From positions 1-58,541 of the forward strand of contig NZ_JAAIUV010000022.1 of assembly GCF_010975035.1 (NCBI RefSeq): a stretch of 58,541 bases of DNA. Reading direction: 5' to 3'. Shown piece by piece: positions 24,476-34,049 of the stretch. The translations under genes were made by a program, and so were the position numbers. The notes beneath the pieces were generated by a model. The model did no database searches, was not told the origin of the DNA, and saw only the letters and a program-made list of their open reading frames with translations. The stretch comes from Neobacillus thermocopriae. Its GTDB lineage: Bacteria > Bacillota > Bacilli > Bacillales > Cytobacillaceae. Numbering within the stretch: position 1 is the first letter of the stretch; the number at the start of each line of letters is the position of its first letter.

Positions 24476-25489
24476 ATGTCAGTTTTACCGAAAAAAAATG
24501 AACTCGGATTTTTTGAAATACGATTAGAGTCAATCGGCGGACTTGGGGCGAATTTGGCTGGAAAAATGTTAGCAGAAGCAGGTGTGCTCGGATTGGGATT
24601 AAGCGGCTCCAATTTTTCAAGCTATGGGTCTGAAAAAAAGGGGTCTCCTGTAAAAAGCTTTATTCGTTTTTGTGATCCGGATACAGCAATAAGAGATCAC
24701 AGTCCAATTGAGGAGCCACATGTGGTGGGGGTATTTCATGAAGCGTTATATAAAACCATTGACGTAGTGAGTGGGCTTCGTGCAGATGGAATTGTTTTAG
24801 TGAACAGTTCAAGAGATTTTGATGAAATAAAAAAAGATTTGAATTTGGAATATGGCACACTTGCTATTGTCGATGCCTTAAATATTGCTGTGGAAGAAAA
24901 AACAAAGGTAAATACAGCAATGCTTGGGGCACTTTTTCGCATTTGTGAGTTTTTAGATCCTAATTCCATGAGAGAAGTCATTCGTAAAACCTTTGAAAAA
25001 AAATATCCGCATCTAGTGGAACCAAATATCCGAACATTTGACCGAGGCTATAATGAAGTTCAATTTAAAACGTATGAAGTTCCAGAGGGAGCAGAGGGAA
25101 AAACCTTCGTACGCATGCAGCCTCTACTAGGGTATGAAACACAAGAACTGGGAGGAGTTATTACTGCACAGGCAAATAGTATATTAAAAGACTTAAGCGG
25201 TTCCAGACAGGGGTTCCTACCAGAGTTTAATCGGGAAAAATGTATTGATTGTGCAGCTTGTGATAATGTTTGTCCTGATTTCTGTTTTGTTTGGGAAGAG
25301 GGAGAAGATAAACGCGGCAGAAAGCAAATGTTCCTTAAAGGTATTGATTATCAATATTGTAAAGGTTGCTTAAAATGTGTGGAGGCTTGTCCAACAAACG
25401 CCCTTACCGATTTACGTGAAATGATTGGTTATGCTGAAGCCAATCGGGTTAAACAAAACTTTCCTTATGCAGCAGGGGGGATATTATAA
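24476..25489 (+). CDS. 2-oxoacid:acceptor oxidoreductase gamma subunit fused to ferredoxin
   Basis: A 337-residue fusion. Residues 1-190 form the gamma domain of pyruvate/2-oxoacid:ferredoxin oxidoreductases (FFEIRLESIGGLGANLAGKML, GSEKKGSPVKSFIRF). The C-terminal part is a two-cluster ferredoxin (delta) domain with CIDCAACDNVCP and CKGCLKCVEACP. It passes electrons from the TPP centre of the next gene product to an external carrier. ATG 24476 is preceded by AGGGGG at seven bases. The stop and the next ATG overlap by one base (TAATG). Confidence 0.87.
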   Translation: MSVLPKKNELGFFEIRLESIGGLGANLAGKMLAEAGVLGLGLSGSNFSSYGSEKKGSPVKSFIRFCDPDTAIRDHSPIEEPHVVGVFHEALYKTIDVVSGLRADGIVLVNSSRDFDEIKKDLNLEYGTLAIVDALNIAVEEKTKVNTAMLGALFRICEFLDPNSMREVIRKTFEKKYPHLVEPNIRTFDRGYNEVQFKTYEVPEGAEGKTFVRMQPLLGYETQELGGVITAQANSILKDLSGSRQGFLPEFNREKCIDCAACDNVCPDFCFVWEEGEDKRGRKQMFLKGIDYQYCKGCLKCVEACPTNALTDLREMIGYAEANRVKQNFPYAAGGIL

Positions 25490-27783
25490 TGGCTATTTTA
25501 GAAGACAAATTAAAAGAGCAAGGAATGGCAGAACAGGTTACTACTTTTGAATCCGGTAATGAAATGGCAGCCATGGCTGCAGCTCAAATAAATTATCATA
25601 TCATGGGCTATTTTCCAATAACACCATCAACTGAGGTAGCACAATTTTTAGACCAAATGAAAGCTCGTGGTGAACATAATATTAAGCTGATTCCTGCAGA
25701 TGGTGAGCATGGATCAGCAGGGATTTGTTATGGAGCTGCTGCAACGGGCGCTCGGGTCTTTAATGCTACAAGTGCAAATGGACTTTTGTATATGATAGAA
25801 CAGCTTCCAGTACAAGCAGGAACACGTTTTCCAATGGTAATGAATCTAGTAACACGTGCAGTCAGTGGACCTCTTGATATTCGTGGTGATCATTCTGATC
25901 TTTATTACGCATTAAACACTGGATGGGTTATTTTAACGGCAAGAACGCCACAAGCCGTTTACGATATGAATATTATGGCATTAAAAATTGCTGAACACGC
26001 TAAGGTACGATTGCCTGTCATTGTTGCTTATGATGGTTTCTTCACTTCTCATCAAAAGCGACGTGTCCAATACTTTAAAGACCGCCGCGTTGTTCAACAG
26101 TTTATCGGTGAATGCCCAACGGACTATCATTTTATTAGAGATCCGAAAAAACCTGTAACAATCGGAGCTCACATGAATGGTGAAGACTTGATGAACAATC
26201 ATTTTCAACAGTCTGAAGCCTTGTACCATGCCGGTGAAATTTTCAAGGAAGTTGCCTGTGAATATGCCAAACTATCAGGAAGAGAATATCCTGTTTTAGA
26301 TTTATATAAAATGGAAGATGCAGAAGTTGCACTATTTCTATTAAACTCTGCAGCTGAATCAGCAAAGGATGTAGTGGATCAACTTCGTGCCCAAGGAGTA
26401 AAAGCGGGGGTTATCAGTCCTAACATTATTCGTCCTTTCCCTGCCAAGGAGATTCGTGAAGCATTAAAAAATGTAAAGGCATTACTAGTAGGTGAACGCG
26501 CCGATTCTTATGGGGCACATGGTGCAAATTTAACGCATGAAGTGAAATCAGCCCTTCAGGATGATAAGGACAATCAAACAATTGTGTTATGCCGCATATT
26601 TGGCCTTGGTGGTAAAGATTTTTATGCCAGTGATGCACATGAATTTTTCAAAATGGCGATTGATGCCATGGAGAAAGGTTATGCTGAAAAGCCGTTTGAT
26701 TATTATGGTCACATACCGGGTGACCCTGAAAAAATTTTAAAACCTGTCATCACTCCGCAGCATGGTGATGTATTTAAAACAGGATTGATCGAAGTGAAAA
26801 TGGATGAAGAAACGCAGAAGTTAAAGGTGAAAATTCCGCCACTTCGAGCGCTGACATCTAAACCAAAACGGATTGCTTCTGGCCACGGAGCCTGCCCGGG
26901 ATGCGGTATTTTTGGTGGTCTTGAATTATTCTTTAAAGGGATTGAGGGGGATATTGTCACTCTGTTCCAAACGGGGTGTGCATATGTAACAACTACGGCC
27001 TATCCATACAGCTCCCATAAGCAAACGATGATTCATAATTTATTCCAGAATGGGGCAGCTACTTTATCTGGCACAGTTGAAGCGTTTATGGAATTAAAGC
27101 GGCGTGGAGAAATTCAAGTTTCTGATGATGCAACATTTGTCATGATTACTGGTGATGGTGGCATGGATATTGGAATGGGGTCTGCCATCGGAACAGCCCT
27201 TCGTGGTCATAAACTAATCATGCTCGAATATGATAACGAAGGGTACATGAATACTGGTTCACAAATGTCCTATTCCACCCCAATTGGTCATATGACAAGT
27301 ACATCTGGTGTTGGAAAAGTTCAAAAAGGAAAGACATTCCACCATAAGGATACCGTACAAATTATGGCAGCGACCAATATTCCTTATGTCTTTACAGGAT
27401 CTGAAGCATTTCCACAGGATTTAGTGAAAAAAGGCGCAAAGGCTCAATGGTATGCTCAAAATGTCGGTCCTGTGTACGGAAAACTATTAATTACATGTCC
27501 ATTAAATTGGAAATCTGAAGACCGATATGGAACTAAAATACTAGAAGCGGCTGTAAATTCCTGCTTCTTCCCACTATATGAAATTGAACAAGGTGTAACA
27601 ACGATTACTTATAATCCGGAAGAAAAGAATAAGCGTGTATCGGTTACAGAATGGTTTAAGTATATGGGAAAAACGAAACACTTGTTAAAAGAGGAAAACA
27701 AACCGATCTTGGAAGAATTTGAGGCAGAGGTAGAAAAAAGATGGCAACGCCTCAAAGCCATGCATGAAAATCCTTTATTATAA
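25489..27783 (+). CDS. 2-oxoacid:ferredoxin oxidoreductase alpha-beta fusion
   Basis: A 764-residue protein joining alpha (about 1-420) and beta (about 460-764) domains that are separate in many organisms. Alpha has GYFPITPSTEVAQFLDQM and GEHGSAGICYGAAATGARVF; beta has the cluster-binding GHGACPGCG and the TPP motif ITGDGGMDIGMGSAIG with DNEGYMNTG. With the gamma-delta partner it decarboxylates a 2-oxoacid (pyruvate, 2-oxoglutarate or another) with CoA, reducing ferredoxin. Sequence alone does not settle the substrate. Such complexes usually work at low oxygen. Confidence 0.87.
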   Translation: MAILEDKLKEQGMAEQVTTFESGNEMAAMAAAQINYHIMGYFPITPSTEVAQFLDQMKARGEHNIKLIPADGEHGSAGICYGAAATGARVFNATSANGLLYMIEQLPVQAGTRFPMVMNLVTRAVSGPLDIRGDHSDLYYALNTGWVILTARTPQAVYDMNIMALKIAEHAKVRLPVIVAYDGFFTSHQKRRVQYFKDRRVVQQFIGECPTDYHFIRDPKKPVTIGAHMNGEDLMNNHFQQSEALYHAGEIFKEVACEYAKLSGREYPVLDLYKMEDAEVALFLLNSAAESAKDVVDQLRAQGVKAGVISPNIIRPFPAKEIREALKNVKALLVGERADSYGAHGANLTHEVKSALQDDKDNQTIVLCRIFGLGGKDFYASDAHEFFKMAIDAMEKGYAEKPFDYYGHIPGDPEKILKPVITPQHGDVFKTGLIEVKMDEETQKLKVKIPPLRALTSKPKRIASGHGACPGCGIFGGLELFFKGIEGDIVTLFQTGCAYVTTTAYPYSSHKQTMIHNLFQNGAATLSGTVEAFMELKRRGEIQVSDDATFVMITGDGGMDIGMGSAIGTALRGHKLIMLEYDNEGYMNTGSQMSYSTPIGHMTSTSGVGKVQKGKTFHHKDTVQIMAATNIPYVFTGSEAFPQDLVKKGAKAQWYAQNVGPVYGKLLITCPLNWKSEDRYGTKILEAAVNSCFFPLYEIEQGVTTITYNPEEKNKRVSVTEWFKYMGKTKHLLKEENKPILEEFEAEVEKRWQRLKAMHENPLL

Positions 27784-27791
27784 GATTATAA

Positions 27792-27825
27792 ACGCAAAGA
27801 GAAATATTCTCTTTGCGTATTTCTT
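27792..27825 (+). terminator. Terminator of the 2-oxoacid oxidoreductase operon
   Basis: A 12-pair perfect stem (ACGCAAAGAGAA with TTCTCTTTGCGT) with a short loop and T-rich tail; convergent with mtnK. Confidence 0.8.
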
Positions 27826-27829
27826 TACT

Positions 27830-29014
27830 CTAAACTATTTCTTTAACTGTACGGATAAATTCAGAAAGGTCTCTTATCTCTTTTCGTTTTTTTATAAGAT
27901 TCTTTCCAAGTTCAAGCGTTTTTTGTTTTGCAGCTAGTCTAGTTTGTTCATCTTGAATACTATCTAAATCTGCTACATGTGCTAGACCGATGGTTCTGCG
28001 AATTAATTCGCACCCTGTATAACCAAGGGCATCCTCGAAATATTTGGCTAGATGATAATGTAAAAAGGATGTTGTGTTTGCTAATGGCTCTTTATTTTCC
28101 TTTTCCCATAGCTGTGAGAATTGAACTTGGAACACATTCCAAACCGTTTCCACATGTTGAATAAAAACATCACGGTGTTTTTCATTCACAATGACTTGGA
28201 ACAACAGGTTGGCAAAAACCTGGCCAATATCGAAACCAGCCGGTCCATAGAAGGCAAATTCAGGATCAATTATTTTTGTTTGTTGATTATCAGCAAACAT
28301 ACTTCCTGTATGCAAATCACCGTGAAGGAGAACTTCTGCGTCGGTTAAAAAGATTTTTTTCAATACGTTAACATGAAACTTTAACTCCTCATCCTTCCAT
28401 AGTTCTTCTACTGCTGGCCGCATATCTTCCTCAAATTCATTTGTTTCCGCATCAAAGTAAGGATCCGTAAAAATTAGGTCTTCGGTAATTTTACAAAGTT
28501 CGGGATTCATAAATTTTTGAACTTGCTCCTTTTTAGCCCCAGATCCAAGACCGTAATCGGATGTATAAAATAAAGTTTTGGCTAAATATTCACCAAGGTG
28601 TAGAGAGATAAGTGGAAAAGTCTCACCTTGGATGAATCCTTTACGGGCAATTGATAAGTGAGAAAGGTCTTCCATTACAGTAATGGCTAATTGATCATCT
28701 GTGTAATATACCTTTGGAACATAATCCGGAGCAATTTGTCCAAAAGTTTTTAAGGCATCAGCTTCAATTTTTGCCCGATGAAGGGTTAGTGGCCAACTTT
28801 CACCTACAACCTTTGCGTATGGCAGGGCTTGTTTGATGATGATACCTTGATTATGTTTTTGATCGACAATATGAAAAACGAGATTTAGGTTTCCGTCACC
28901 AATTTCCTTGCATGTTAAATCAGCATCTTCAGGAAATAGCTTTAAATCTAAAGCCTGTTTAATTGCCGTTTTTTCGTTTAATGGTTGATAGATTAATGGA
29001 TTTAAAACGGTCAT
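27830..29014 (-). CDS. mtnK: S-methyl-5-thioribose kinase
   Basis: Phosphorylates methylthioribose from spent S-adenosylmethionine, the entry step of the Bacillus methionine salvage pathway. 394 residues, with the choline-kinase-like fold: GDGNLNLVFHIV near the start, catalytic HGDLHTGSMFADNQ and metal-binding DPEFAFYGPAGFDIG. ATG 29014 stands eight bases after AGGAGG. Preceded by a SAM riboswitch and sigma-A promoter. The isomerase gene mtnA, normally coupled to mtnK, is not here. Confidence 0.92.
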   Translation of the reverse strand: MTVLNPLIYQPLNEKTAIKQALDLKLFPEDADLTCKEIGDGNLNLVFHIVDQKHNQGIIIKQALPYAKVVGESWPLTLHRAKIEADALKTFGQIAPDYVPKVYYTDDQLAITVMEDLSHLSIARKGFIQGETFPLISLHLGEYLAKTLFYTSDYGLGSGAKKEQVQKFMNPELCKITEDLIFTDPYFDAETNEFEEDMRPAVEELWKDEELKFHVNVLKKIFLTDAEVLLHGDLHTGSMFADNQQTKIIDPEFAFYGPAGFDIGQVFANLLFQVIVNEKHRDVFIQHVETVWNVFQVQFSQLWEKENKEPLANTTSFLHYHLAKYFEDALGYTGCELIRRTIGLAHVADLDSIQDEQTRLAAKQKTLELGKNLIKKRKEIRDLSEFIRTVKEIV

Positions 29015-29076
29015 CAATAATACCTCCTTCGTTTGAGGAAAATTCCATACGAACTCAATTACAAATCAAATAAAAA

Positions 29077-29282
29077 GCCTCTTTCTGATAGAAAGAGGCG
29101 GCGAAGACGGTATTTGTCTGTCGTACCTCTTATCTTTCAGAAAGATTAACTTTCTGTTGGAATTAGCACCGTGCCTTACAGGATATACTGGCGCGGAAGA
29201 AAAGCGCCCCATTTCACAATGGTATTACGGTCGGTTGCTGGGCTTCAATGGGCCAAATCCCTCAGCCAGCTCTTGATAAGAG
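29077..29282 (-). ncRNA. SAM-I riboswitch (S-box) controlling mtnK
   Basis: On the minus strand, P1 is CTCTTATC (29282-29275) with GATAAGAG (29134-29127). Between them are the S-box core elements GAGCTGGCTGAGGGA, GCCCAGCAACCG and GGTGCTAATTCC. An intrinsic terminator follows (GCCTCTTTCT with AGAAAGAGGC, 29099-29077, then T-run). SAM binding stabilises P1 and favours termination, switching mtnK off when methionine is plentiful. Confidence 0.93.
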
Positions 29283-29316
29283 TAATCATTTTATAAAATT
29301 TTATCGATTCTTAAAA

Positions 29317-29346
29317 AATATATCAGTTCAATTGAGAAGATGTCAA
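29317..29346 (-). promoter_or_regulatory. Sigma-A promoter of mtnK
   Basis: On the minus strand TTGACA (29346-29341), an 18-base spacer and TATATT (29322-29317), about 30 bases ahead of the riboswitch P1. Confidence 0.75.
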
Positions 29347-29373
29347 TCATTTTTGAAAATTATTTATTTTGCC

Positions 29374-29402
29374 TTTACAATTCCTAATAAAAGTTTTAAT
29401 AT
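29374..29402 (+). promoter_or_regulatory. Sigma-A promoter of mtnE
   Basis: TTTACA, a 17-base spacer and TAATAT (29397-29402). No riboswitch follows, so mtnE is probably constitutive or otherwise controlled. Confidence 0.6.
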
Positions 29403-29455
29403 TGTTAGCTAGTATTCTAGTGAAAATTGAATCAAGGTAAAATAGGTGAGAGAAA

Positions 29456-30634
29456 ATGAAACAGTTTCCACGATCAGATTTATTAAATCGCCTTCCGAAA
29501 CAATTTTTTGCATCCCTTGTTAAAAAAGCAAGTCAATATATAGAAAAAGGGTTTGATGTAATCAATCTGGGACAGGGAAATCCTGATCAACCAACACCAG
29601 ACCATATTGTTTTTAAACTTCAGGAGGCAGCAACTAATCCCATAAATCATAAATATTCCCCATTTCAAGGGTTTGGTTATTTAAAGCAAGCTGCCGCCGA
29701 TTTTTATCAAAGGGAATATGGAGTTAAGATTCATCCTGAAAAAGAAGTTGCCATATTATTCGGAGGTAAGGCTGGATTGGTTGAACTTCCCCAATGTTTA
29801 TTAAATCCTGGAGATACTGTACTAGTTCCAGATCCGGGTTATCCTGATTATTGGTCAGGAGTAGCTATGGCAAAAGCAGAAATGGTTACCATGCCGTTAA
29901 AAGAAGAAAATCACTTTTTGCCAAAATACGATGAAATTACTAATGATGTATTAAAAAAGGCAAAACTAATGTTCCTCAATTATCCAAATAATCCCACAGG
30001 GGCAATTGCTACACCCGATTTTTTTGCGGAAACCGTTGATCTCGCAGAAAAACATGATATATGCATTGTCCATGACTTTGCCTATGGAGCAATTGGATTT
30101 GATGGTGTAAAACCGACAAGCTTTCTCCAAACAAAAGGGGCAAAAGAAGTGGGCATAGAAATTTACACCTTATCTAAAACATACAATATGGCTGGCTGGC
30201 GTGTTGCTTTTGCGGTAGGTAATGAAAGTGTTATTTCATCACTGGAACTGATACAGGACCACCTTTACGTTAGTTTGTTTGGTGCTGTTCAAGAGGCAGC
30301 AGCAATGGCGCTGACAGGACCTCAGGATTGTGTGAGGGAATTGAATCAAATGTATGAACGGAGGAGGAATGTCCTCATCGAAGGCCTCCAGTCTATTGGT
30401 TGGAATGTTACCGCTCCTAAAGGTTCATTTTTTGCTTGGTTAAAAGTACCGCAGGGCTTTACTTCCGAGGAGTTTGCAAATTTTCTTTTGGAAAAAGCCC
30501 ATATCATGGTAGCGCCAGGAATTGGATTCGGTACTTATGGAGAAGGGTATGTCCGAGTTGGTTTATTGTCTTCTGAAGAACGCTTGAAAGAGGCTGTCAG
30601 AAGAATAAGCAGTTTAGAAATTTTTAAAAAATAG
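29456..30634 (+). CDS. mtnE: Methionine aminotransferase MtnE
   Basis: Last step of methionine salvage: transamination of 2-oxo-4-methylthiobutanoate to methionine. 392 residues, fold-type I: LGQGNPDQPTPDHIV, VLVPDPGYPDYWSG, NYPNNPTGAIA, PLP-lysine loop TLSKTYNMAGWRVAFAVGN, and GEGYVRVGLLSS. It resembles B. subtilis MtnE (YkrV) in length and position between mtnK and mtnW. GTGAGAG ribosome binding site. Clearly paralogous to the aminotransferase at 11042. Its stop lies two bases before the mtnW promoter. Confidence 0.9.
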   Translation: MKQFPRSDLLNRLPKQFFASLVKKASQYIEKGFDVINLGQGNPDQPTPDHIVFKLQEAATNPINHKYSPFQGFGYLKQAAADFYQREYGVKIHPEKEVAILFGGKAGLVELPQCLLNPGDTVLVPDPGYPDYWSGVAMAKAEMVTMPLKEENHFLPKYDEITNDVLKKAKLMFLNYPNNPTGAIATPDFFAETVDLAEKHDICIVHDFAYGAIGFDGVKPTSFLQTKGAKEVGIEIYTLSKTYNMAGWRVAFAVGNESVISSLELIQDHLYVSLFGAVQEAAAMALTGPQDCVRELNQMYERRRNVLIEGLQSIGWNVTAPKGSFFAWLKVPQGFTSEEFANFLLEKAHIMVAPGIGFGTYGEGYVRVGLLSSEERLKEAVRRISSLEIFKK

Positions 30635-30635
30635 G

Positions 30636-30664
30636 TTGACAATATTTTGGTTTCTTGGGATAAT
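30636..30664 (+). promoter_or_regulatory. Sigma-A promoter of mtnWXBD
   Basis: TTGACA, exactly 17 bases, GATAAT (30659-30664), starting one base after the mtnE stop. Drives the S-box leader. Confidence 0.85.
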
Positions 30665-30715
30665 CCAAAATAAGTTCATTCACTTGAAAACAATAAATAC
30701 GGAAAAATAATCATT

Positions 30716-30870
30716 TTCTTATCAAGAGCAGGCGGAGGGACTAGCCCAATGAAGCCCGGCAACCGACCTTACCCTTTGTAAGGCACGGTGCTAATTCTTG
30801 CAGCGGGAAGCTGAAAGATGAGAAGATGTTAGTCATGTCTGCTAACCTCTTCTTTTCGAAGAGGTTTTTT
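30716..30870 (+). ncRNA. SAM-I riboswitch (S-box) controlling mtnWXBD
   Basis: P1 is TTCTTATC (30716-30723) with GATGAGAA (30817-30824). Inside are AGAGCAGGCGGAGGGA, GCCCGGCAACCG, CGGTGCTAATTC and the GAAAGATG end. An antiterminator (AGAAGATGTTAG 30821-30832 with CTAACCTCTTCT 30842-30853) shares bases with P1. The terminator is AACCTCTTC/GAAGAGGTT (30844-30866) plus T-run. High SAM therefore stops transcription before mtnW. Confidence 0.95.
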
Positions 30871-30900
30871 TATTGCTGAAATTGAAAAGGAAGTGTCATA

Positions 30901-32115
30901 ATGTCTGAATTAATTGCTACCTATCTACTACATGATGAAAAAAATCCAGACAAGAAAGCGGAAGATATTGCCTTAGGACTGACAGTTGGTTCTTGGACGA
31001 AACTTCCTGAACTTGAACAAAACCAATTGCGTAAGCACAAAGGTCGAGTGGTATCGATTGAGGGGTTACCTTCAGAACAAGAAAATCAAACATTAATTCG
31101 AATTGCCTACCCGACAATCAATTTTTCAAGTGACCTACCTGCAATCTTAACAACGGTCTTTGGGAAACTTTCCCTAGATGGAAAAATTAAATTAATAGAT
31201 TTACAATTCGATGATCTTTTAAAAAGTCAATTTCCTGGTCCAAGATTTGGAATTGAAGGGATTCGTAAGAAATTAAATGTGTATGATAGGCCGCTGGTAA
31301 TGAGTATTTTTAAAGGTGTACTTGGTAAGGATATTCATTTTTTGACTGAACAGCTAAAGGAGCAGGCCTTAGGCGGGATTGATCTGGTAAAGGACGATGA
31401 AATTTTGTTTGAAAATGAATGGACACCTTTTGAAAAACGTATTTTTAATGGGAAAAGGGTCCTTCAAGAAGCCTATGAAGAAACGGGACATCGTACTCTT
31501 TATGCCGTTAATTTGACAGGAAGAACGTATCAACTTAGAGATAAAGCGAGAAAAGCAGCTGAAATTGGTGCGGATGTGCTCCTTTTCAATGTTTTCACTT
31601 ATGGTTTTGATGTTCTTCAAGAGTTGAGAGAAGACGAGGAAATCGCTTTGCCAATCATGGCACACCCATCTTTTAGCGGAGCTTTCACTTCTTCTCCTAT
31701 TTATGGTATCTCCCATTCACTTTTATTAGGTAAACTTTTACGCTATGTAGGAGCAGATTTTTCATTGTTCCCATCTCCTTATGGAACAGTGGCACTGGAA
31801 AAAGACTCTGCCATTGCGATTGCCAGTGAATTAACAAAGCAAGATATACATAAAACGTCATTTCCTGTTCCATCGGCAGGTATACATCCAGGATTAGTTC
31901 CACTATTAATCAAGGATTTTGGAATGGAATCTGTTATTAATGCTGGCGGAGGAGTTCATGGCCATCCGGATGGGGCTCGAGGAGGAGGTATGGCATTTAG
32001 GCAGGCCATTGATACCATACTTCAGGGAAAACTGCTAGCTGAAGGTGCCGAATACTATCCGGAATTAAAAAAAGCTTTACAACTATGGGGAAATGTTGAG
32101 GTGGCTATATCATGA
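30901..32115 (+). CDS. mtnW: 2,3-diketo-5-methylthiopentyl-1-phosphate enolase (RuBisCO-like)
   Basis: RuBisCO-like protein of 404 residues that enolises diketo-methylthiopentyl phosphate in methionine salvage. The large-subunit fold is evident: [15 protein letters not shown], the segment [12 protein letters not shown] carrying the carbamylated lysine, [10 protein letters not shown], and the phosphate-binding [22 protein letters not shown] ribosome binding site just upstream. First gene of mtnWXBD; its stop overlaps the mtnX start by four bases. Confidence 0.94.
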   Translation: MSELIATYLLHDEKNPDKKAEDIALGLTVGSWTKLPELEQNQLRKHKGRVVSIEGLPSEQENQTLIRIAYPTINFSSDLPAILTTVFGKLSLDGKIKLIDLQFDDLLKSQFPGPRFGIEGIRKKLNVYDRPLVMSIFKGVLGKDIHFLTEQLKEQALGGIDLVKDDEILFENEWTPFEKRIFNGKRVLQEAYEETGHRTLYAVNLTGRTYQLRDKARKAAEIGADVLLFNVFTYGFDVLQELREDEEIALPIMAHPSFSGAFTSSPIYGISHSLLLGKLLRYVGADFSLFPSPYGTVALEKDSAIAIASELTKQDIHKTSFPVPSAGIHPGLVPLLIKDFGMESVINAGGGVHGHPDGARGGGMAFRQAIDTILQGKLLAEGAEYYPELKKALQLWGNVEVAIS

Positions 32116-32786
32116 TAAAGCCAGTAATTTATTGTGATTTTGATGGAACGATTACCGAAAGTGATAATATTATTGCGATAATGAAAAAATTTGCCCCGCC
32201 TGAGTGGGTCGAAATAAAAGACCAAATTCTCTCGCAGCAAATTTCCATATGTGAAGGTGTTGGTAAGCTTTTTTCTCTCCTACCAAGTAGGATGAAGCAG
32301 GAGATTACTACTTTCGCCATTGAAAATGCAAAAATTCGTCCAGGATTTAAAGAATTTGTTCAATTTGCCCGTGAGGAACACATCCCGTTTTACATCGTCA
32401 GTGGTGGTATTGACTTTTTCGTTCATCCCATTTTGAAGGACTATGGTCCTTTTTCTGGAGTATTTTGTAATGAAGCTGATTTTTCCGAAGATCGAATCAA
32501 CATCCTTTGGCCGTATACATGTGATAAGTATTGTGATAATAACTGTGGCTGCTGTAAGCCTAGCATTATCCGTAAACTTAATCAAAATGAAGACATATAT
32601 AAAATTGTCATTGGCGATTCTGTTACCGATCTTGAGGCAGCAAAAATGGCTGACTTGGTCTTAGCCAGGGATTTGCTGCAAGAAAAGTGTTTAGAATGGG
32701 GAATTAACCATTATGGTTTCGATACATTCTTTGAATGCATTGATGAGATAAAAAAGAGAATTGAGGTGGGAGAATTATCATGTTAG
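32112..32786 (+). CDS. mtnX: 2-hydroxy-3-keto-5-methylthiopentenyl-1-phosphate phosphatase
   Basis: HAD-superfamily phosphatase of 224 residues acting after MtnW. Motif I is [13 protein letters not shown] (nucleophile and second Asp), motif II the Ser in [10 protein letters not shown], and motif IV the [16 protein letters not shown] loop. A Cys-rich insert ([14 protein letters not shown]) is seen in this family. It overlaps mtnW by four and mtnB by seven bases, indicating tight coupling. Confidence 0.93.
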   Translation: MIKPVIYCDFDGTITESDNIIAIMKKFAPPEWVEIKDQILSQQISICEGVGKLFSLLPSRMKQEITTFAIENAKIRPGFKEFVQFAREEHIPFYIVSGGIDFFVHPILKDYGPFSGVFCNEADFSEDRINILWPYTCDKYCDNNCGCCKPSIIRKLNQNEDIYKIVIGDSVTDLEAAKMADLVLARDLLQEKCLEWGINHYGFDTFFECIDEIKKRIEVGELSC

Positions 32787-33409
32787 AGGAAAGATGGCGT
32801 GAATTAGCTGATGTAAAAGATGAATTGTCTGAGCGAGATTGGTTTATGGGAACAAGTGGAAATTTAGCAATAAAGGTAAGTGATAAGCCGCTTCAATTTT
32901 TGGTGACTGCAAGTGGGAAGGATAAACGCAAAAGGACTAATGAAGATTTTCTCCTTGTCGATGAATTTGGCCATCCTGTGGAAGAAACTCATTTGAAACC
33001 TTCTGCTGAAACGCTACTCCATTTGGAGATCTATCAAAAAACAAATGCAGGCTGCAGTCTCCATGTTCACACAATTGATAATAATGTGATTTCAGAAATT
33101 TACGGTGACCGTGGGGAAATTACGTTTAAAGGTCAAGAATTAATAAAAGCATTTAACAAGTGGGAAGAGGATGATATACTTAAAATTCCGATTATTCATA
33201 ATTTCGCGCATATTCCTACTTTAGCTCGTGCTTTTTCTGAGCATGTGAAAGAAGATACTGGGGCTGTTCTGATTCGGAACCACGGAATTACTGTGTGGGG
33301 ACGTAATGCCTTTGAAGCTAAAAAAATCCTTGAAGCGTCCGAATTTTTATTCCGATACCAATTACGATTACTAGAATATAAACCATATCAATTATTTAAA
33401 GTAGTTTAA
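32780..33409 (+). CDS. mtnB: Methylthioribulose-1-phosphate dehydratase
   Basis: Class II aldolase-fold zinc enzyme, 209 residues. It dehydrates methylthioribulose-1-phosphate before MtnW. Visible are [15 protein letters not shown], the zinc ligands in [10 protein letters not shown], and the later His in [23 protein letters not shown]. Translation is coupled to mtnX. Its substrate must come from MtnA, which is not encoded in the window. Confidence 0.92.
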   Translation: MLEERWRELADVKDELSERDWFMGTSGNLAIKVSDKPLQFLVTASGKDKRKRTNEDFLLVDEFGHPVEETHLKPSAETLLHLEIYQKTNAGCSLHVHTIDNNVISEIYGDRGEITFKGQELIKAFNKWEEDDILKIPIIHNFAHIPTLARAFSEHVKEDTGAVLIRNHGITVWGRNAFEAKKILEASEFLFRYQLRLLEYKPYQLFKVV

Positions 33410-33473
33410 AAGTAATAAAGAGTCAGCGCTTAAGCGTGCAACTATACAATAATTTGAGAAAGGATGGAAAAAC

Positions 33474-34007
33474 ATGGCATATATTACATTTCAAGACAAC
33501 GAAGAAAAAATTTCCAATCAGGAAGAGGTAGAAAGCTTCCTGGCATCGCAGGAGGTTATTTACGAAAAATGGGACATTAGTAAGCTTCCTGAATCTCTTG
33601 TCGAAAAATACCTTTTAACTGATGAGGAAAAGGAACAAATTTTACAAACTTTTGCAAATGAAATAGCTGATATCTCTGCAAGAAGAGGTTATAAAGCGCA
33701 AGATGTTATTTCTCTTTCAGAAAATACACCAGATTTAGAAACCCTGCTACAAAACTTTAAGCGAGAACATCATCATACCGATGATGAAGTTCGTTTTATT
33801 GTTAGTGGGCATGGAGTATTTGTCATCCAAGGTAAAAATGGTAAGTTCTTTGAAGTACATTTAAATCCTGGAGATTTAATTTCTGTTCCTGAAAATACTC
33901 GACACTATTTTACCTTAGAAGAAGATCGTAAAGTCGTTGCAATAAGAATTTTCGTTACAACAGAGGGTTGGGTGCCAATATACGAAAAAGAAGAACAAAA
34001 TGTATAG
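33474..34007 (+). CDS. mtnD: Acireductone dioxygenase
   Basis: Cupin metalloenzyme of 177 residues that oxidises acireductone to 2-oxo-4-methylthiobutanoate and formate (iron form) or down an off-pathway route with CO (nickel form). Metal ligands lie in EHHHTDDEVRF and in NTRHYFTLEEDRK; cupin strand VSGHGVFVIQGK between. AAAGGATGG ribosome binding site. Separated from mtnB by 64 bases without a promoter or terminator, so it belongs to the same operon, which ends at a terminator downstream. Confidence 0.93.
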   Translation: MAYITFQDNEEKISNQEEVESFLASQEVIYEKWDISKLPESLVEKYLLTDEEKEQILQTFANEIADISARRGYKAQDVISLSENTPDLETLLQNFKREHHHTDDEVRFIVSGHGVFVIQGKNGKFFEVHLNPGDLISVPENTRHYFTLEEDRKVVAIRIFVTTEGWVPIYEKEEQNV

Positions 34008-34016
34008 TGTTAAATG

Positions 34017-34049
34017 AACTGGCTGCTGTATTGTAGGCCAGTTTTTTTT
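34017..34049 (+). terminator. Terminator of mtnWXBD
   Basis: AACTGG and CCAGTT with a 15-base loop, followed by a run of T residues. Confidence 0.7.
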
